Positions 59,697-64,000 of a DNA stretch of 64,000 nucleotides are shown one piece after another. The DNA comes from Aristolochia californica (Eukaryota; Streptophyta; Magnoliopsida; Piperales; Aristolochiaceae). The position numbers and the translations under genes were made by a program. Under the pieces are notes generated by a model. The model saw only the letters and a program-made list of their open reading frames with translations, did not search any database and was not told the DNA's origin. The stretch is taken from the NCBI GenBank assembly GCA_029961685.1, contig JARWKL010000015.1:16242801-16306800 (forward strand), in the 5' to 3' direction. Every line of letters starts with the position of its first letter. The stretch's first letter is position 1.

Positions 59697-62600
59697 AGAT
59701 CCTAACATTTTTTAAATGTGGTGGGCTTACATGCCAGAAACTTGTTGAAGATGCAAATGACCTAATGATCCATAAATTTCAAGGAGTAGAAAAAATTAAA
59801 TTCTCAAGTTAACAAGTGGTTGGATATTTACCATGGCAAAACAACCCACTTTTTGCCTATCCTTCAAAATCAGAGATACTTTATGGAATTATCTCTCTCA
59901 ACATTTGTGCGTTTCCATTTTGGATGTTCAATTTGTTTTTCAAATCCAAACTTGTCCCACTTTTCTCGAAAACAAAACGATCACAACAAAATGAAAATTT
60001 TAGAGTTCATGTATGCAAAAAAATTGAAAACTATAATAAATGTAAGTGAAGAAAATTAATTCACGAACTAAAATTGAACTCCAAAGTTTTGTTATCCATA
60101 TTTGGGAAATTCCACTAGTACAACCCCTAATAGCTTGGTGGAATTTTATAAGAAAGAGATTTCTAATAGATCCTAACATGTTTTAAATGTGATGGGTATG
60201 CATGCCAGAAACATGTTGAAGATGCAAATGACCTAATGATCCAAAAATTTCAAGGTGTAGAAAAAATTAAATTCTGAAGTTAACGTGTGGTTGGATATTT
60301 ACCATAGCCAAACAACCCAATATTTGCCTATCCTTCAAAATCAGAGATAATTTTTGGAATTATCTCTCTCAGCATTTGTGCGTTTCAATTTTTGATGTTC
60401 AATTATTTTTTAAATCCAAACTTGTCTAACTGTTCTTGTAAAGAAAACGATCACAAAAAAATGAAAATTTTAGAGTTCATGTATGCAAAAAAAATTGAAA
60501 ACTATTAAAAATGTAAGTGAAGAAAATTATTTCACGCACTAAAAATGAACTCCATAGTTTTGTTATCCAAGTTTGGGAAATTCGACTAGTACAACCCCTA
60601 ATAGCTTGGTGGAATTTTATATGAAAGAGATTTCTAATTGATTCTAACATGTTTTAAAAGTGGTGGGTATGCATGCCAGAAACATGTTGAAGATGCAAAT
60701 GATCTAATGATCCAAAAATTTCATGGAGTAGAAAAAATTAAAATCTCAAGTTAACGTGTGGTTGGATATTTACCAAAGCCAAACAACCCACTTTTTGCCG
60801 ATCCTTCAAAATCAAAGATACTTTTTGGACTTATCTCTCTCAGCATTTGTACTTCTCCATTTTGGAGGTTCAATTTTTTTTCAAATCCAAACTCGTCCCA
60901 CTTTTCTTGTAAACAAAACGATCACAACAAAATGAAAATTTTAGAGTTTCAGTATGCAAAAAAATTTGAAAACTATAATAAATGTAAGTGAAGAAAATTA
61001 TTTCACTCCCTAAAAATAAACTCATAAGTTTTGTAATCCATGTTTGGGAAATTCCACTAGTACAACCCCTAATAGCTTTGTGGAATTTTATAACAAAGAG
61101 ATTTCTAATTTGATCCTAACATGTTTTAAATGTGGTGGATATGCATGCCAAAAACATGTTGAAGATGCAAATGACCTAATGATCCAAAAATTTCAAGGAG
61201 TAGAAAAAATTAAATTCTCAAGTTAACATGTGGTTGGATATTTACTAGAGCCAAACAACTCACTTTTTGCCTATCCTTCAAAATCAGAGAAATTTTTTGG
61301 AATTATCTCTCTCAGCATTTGTCAATTTCCATTTTGGTTGTTCAATTTTATTTTCAAATCCATACTTGTCCCACTTTTCTCGTAGACAAAACGATCACAA
61401 CAAAATGAAAATTTTAGAGTTCAATGTAAAAAAAAATTTGAAAACTGTAATAAATGTAAGTGAATAAAATTATTGCACGCTCTAAAAATGAACTCCAAAG
61501 TTTTGTTATCCATGTTTGGGAAATTTCACTAGTACAACCCCTAATAGCTTGGTGGAATTTTACAATAAAGAGATTTCTAATAGATCCTAACATGTTTTAA
61601 ATGTGGTGCGTATGCATGCCAGAAACATGTTGAAGATGCAAATGACCTAATGATCCAACAATCTCAAGGAGTAGAAAAATTTAAATTCTCAAGTTAATGT
61701 GTGGTTGGATATTTACCAGAGCCAAACAACCCACTTTTTGCCTATCCTTCGAAATCAGAGATACTTTTTGGAATTATCTCTCTCAGCATTTGCGTGTTTC
61801 CATTTTGGATGTTCAATTTTTTTTCAAATCCGAGCTTGTCCCACTTTTCTCGTAAAGAAAACGATCACAAAAAAATGAAAATTTTAGAGTTCAAGTATGC
61901 AAAAAAATTTGAATTCTATAATAAATGTAAGTGAAGAAAATTATTTCACGCATTAAAAATGAACTGCAAAGTTTTGTTATCCATGTTTGGGAAATTCTAC
62001 TAGTACAACCCCTAATAGCTTGGTGGAATTTTATAAGAAAGAGATTTCTAATTGATCCTAACATGTTTTAAATATGGTGGGTATGCATGCCAGAAACATG
62101 TTGAAGATGCAAATGACCTAATGATCCAAAAATTTCAATGAGTAGAAAAAATTAAATTCTCAAGTTAACGTGTTGTTGGACATTTACCAGAGCCAAACAA
62201 CCCACTTTTTGCCTATCCTGCAAAATCAGAGATACTTTTTGGAATTATCTCACTCAGCATTTGTGAATTTCCATTTTGGATGTTCATTTTTTTTTTCAAA
62301 TCCAAATTTGTCCCACTTTTCTCGTAAACAAAACGGTCACAACAAAATGAAAATATTAGAGTTCATGTAAGCAAACAAATTTGAAAACTATCAAAAATGG
62401 AAGTGAAGAAAATTATTTCACGCACTAAAAATGAACTCCAAAGTTTTGTTATCCATCTTTGGGAAATTCCACTAGTACAACCCCTAATAGCTTGGTGGAA
62501 TTTAATAAGAAAGAGATTTTTAATTGATCCTAACTTGTTTTAAATGTGGTGGGTATGCATGCCAGAAACGTGTTGAAGATGCAAATGACCTAATGATCCA

Positions 62601-63583
62601 AAAATTGTGAGTAGAAAAAATTAAATTCTCAAGTTAACTTGTGGTTGGATATTTTTACCTGAGCCAAACAACCCACTTTTTGCCTATCCTTCAAAATCAG
62701 AGATACTTTTTGGAATTATCTCTCTCAGCATTTGTGCATTTCCATTTTGGATGTTCAATTTTTTTTTCAAATCCAAACTTGTCCCACATTTCTCTTAAAC
62801 AAAACGATCACAACAAAATGAAAATTTTAGAGTTCATGTATGCAAAAAAATTTGAAAACTATAATAAATGTAAGTGAAGAAAATTATTTCACGCACTAAA
62901 AATGAACTCCATAGTTTTGTTATCCATGTTTGGGAAATTCCACTAGTACAACCCCTATTAGCTTGGTGGAATTTTATAAGAAAGAGATTTCTAATTGATC
63001 CTAACATGTTTTAAATGTGGTGCGTATGCATGCCTGAAACATGTTGAAGATGGAAATGACCTAATGATCCAAAAATTTAAAGGAGTAGAAAAAAATAAAT
63101 TCTCAAGTTAACGTGTGGTTGGATATTTACCAGAGCCAAACTACCCACTTTTTGCCTAGCCTTCAAAATCAGAGATACTTTTTGGAATTATCTCTCTCAG
63201 CATTTGTGCGTTTCCGTTTTGGATGTTCAATTTTTTTTCAAATCCAAACTTGTCCCACTTTTCTCGTTAACTAAACGATCACAACAAAATGAAAATTTTA
63301 GAGTTCATGTTTACAATAAAATTTGAAAACTATAATAAATGTAAGTGAAGAAAATTATTTCATGCATTAAAAATGAACTCCAAAGTTTTGTTATCCATGA
63401 TTGGGAAATTCCACTAGTACAACCCCTAATAGCTTGGTGGAATTTTATAAGAAAGAGATTTCTAATTGATCCTAACATGTTTTAAAAGTGGTGGGTATGC
63501 ATGCCAGAAACATGTTGAAGATGCAAATGACCTAATGATCCAACATTTTCAAGGAGTAGAAAAAATTAAATTCTCAAGTTAAC
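59691..63583 (+). repeat. Satellite array, 471-bp derivative, forward block
   Basis: The phrase 'cctaac' before the paired palindromes falls at 59701, 60172, 60643, 61115, 61586, 62057, 62529, 63000 and 63471. That gives eight intervals of 471 or 472 bp. Compared with the long monomer it lacks about 190 bp (from 'gcctat' to 'ccttaaaaatcac', equivalent to 2126-2315). It also lacks about 11 bp inside 'gagttttcactctccc' and about 13 bp inside 'aaagataaggcaaatag'. It has 'gtggtgggtatgcatgcc', nearer the reverse-block subfamily than the left block. Copies are visibly more alike than long monomers are. Frames of 60-82 codons recur in each copy and are not called as genes. Confidence 0.96.
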
Positions 63584-64000
63584 TACAACGAAAAGTAGGA
63601 ATAATAAACAGAAGGCAAAAAGGAAAGAAATAGATGAAACTCGAGAATAAAAATACTCTATTCACAAGATCATAAAGTACTTACAATAAACTTCAATGAA
63701 TGCAAACATGCAACCTTGACGACAAAGTAGAAGGTGATTCAATTGATGCCTTAACAAAATGAAACAACTCCTTATATAGCATGAGGAAACTAAAGTGGAT
63801 TCTAACAATTTTGAAATCCACCACTACTACAAAGATAAGCCCTCTATGATTGGGGCGGCTGTGATGAGTCATTTCTATTACTTAGATTGTTTGGAATATT
63901 GTCTCCATAATTGAGATGTTTTTGACTTTTTTGATCTCCATTATTGAGATGTGAAAGAGACCTTTGATGGGCTTGGTCCCAGAGAATCTTTCTTTGTCTA
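63584..64000. other. Non-satellite flank of the array
   Basis: Satellite similarity ends abruptly after 'ctcaagttaac'. The remaining 417 bp is not repeated elsewhere in the window and holds no long open frame. On the minus strand GCTATATAAG (63771-63780) resembles a TATA box, and the sequence beyond it toward 63584 would be transcribed leader, so a minus-strand LTR or promoter fragment is possible. An 18-bp near-repeat, TCTCCATAATTGAGATGT, occurs at 63902 and, with one change, at 63935. I cannot identify the sequence. Confidence 0.6.

Noticed and set aside
1..63583. CRISPR-like array of regularly spaced repeats
   Set aside because: The repeating unit is the whole 471-680 bp with no distinct repeat and spacer parts, and the setting is a plant genome.
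1..64000. Centromere identity of the array
   Set aside because: Satellite plus a gypsy element is compatible with a centromere, but no sequence feature here proves it and no 17-bp CENP-B-type box was seen by eye.
63584..64000. Start of a host gene on the minus strand after the TATA-like GCTATATAAG
   Set aside because: No open frame of useful length or splice pattern is visible in the 417 bp, so only a possible promoter or LTR fragment is noted.

Overview
The window is plant nuclear DNA, most likely from a flowering plant. It is almost entirely one long, AT-rich satellite array interrupted by a single degenerate Ty3/gypsy LTR retrotransposon. I found no intact host gene, rRNA, tRNA, CRISPR array or prokaryotic feature. 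The plant assignment rests on the element: a primer-binding site complementary to plant initiator tRNA-Met, a plant-type gypsy gag with a CCHC knuckle, and a protease core of the IIDGGSCTNVAS type. The species cannot be named from this sequence.

Layout. (1) 1-6650 and 10795-28773 are one block of a satellite with a monomer near 677 bp in forward orientation, about 37 monomers. (2) 6651-10794 is an LTR element inserted in this block with a 5-bp target duplication; removing it restores a 677-bp monomer. (3) 28774-about 59690 holds about 46 monomers of the same satellite family in reverse orientation. They carry different diagnostic bases, so they are a different subfamily. (4) About 59691-63583 is forward again but built from a shortened, very uniform 471-472-bp monomer, about 8 copies, which lacks about 190 bp of the long monomer. 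(5) 63584-64000 is non-satellite sequence at the edge of the array.

The satellite carries recurrent open frames of 60-90 codons that look like by-products of the repeat; I do not call them genes. Inside the reverse block an 8.5-10-kb stretch is present twice (about 28.8-38.75 kb and 44.7-53.3 kb), with gain or loss of whole monomers, so the array has higher-order structure. Many monomers carry deletions or tandem duplications bounded by 3-7-bp microhomologies. The most interesting signals are the two junctions where orientation and subfamily change together, the 471-bp derivative, the paired AACATGTT palindromes in most monomers, the hypervariable G/C tract, and a set of GTGGGACCCAC motifs in the retroelement LTRs. 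A pericentromeric, centromeric or heterochromatic setting is plausible but is inferred only from the repeat content.
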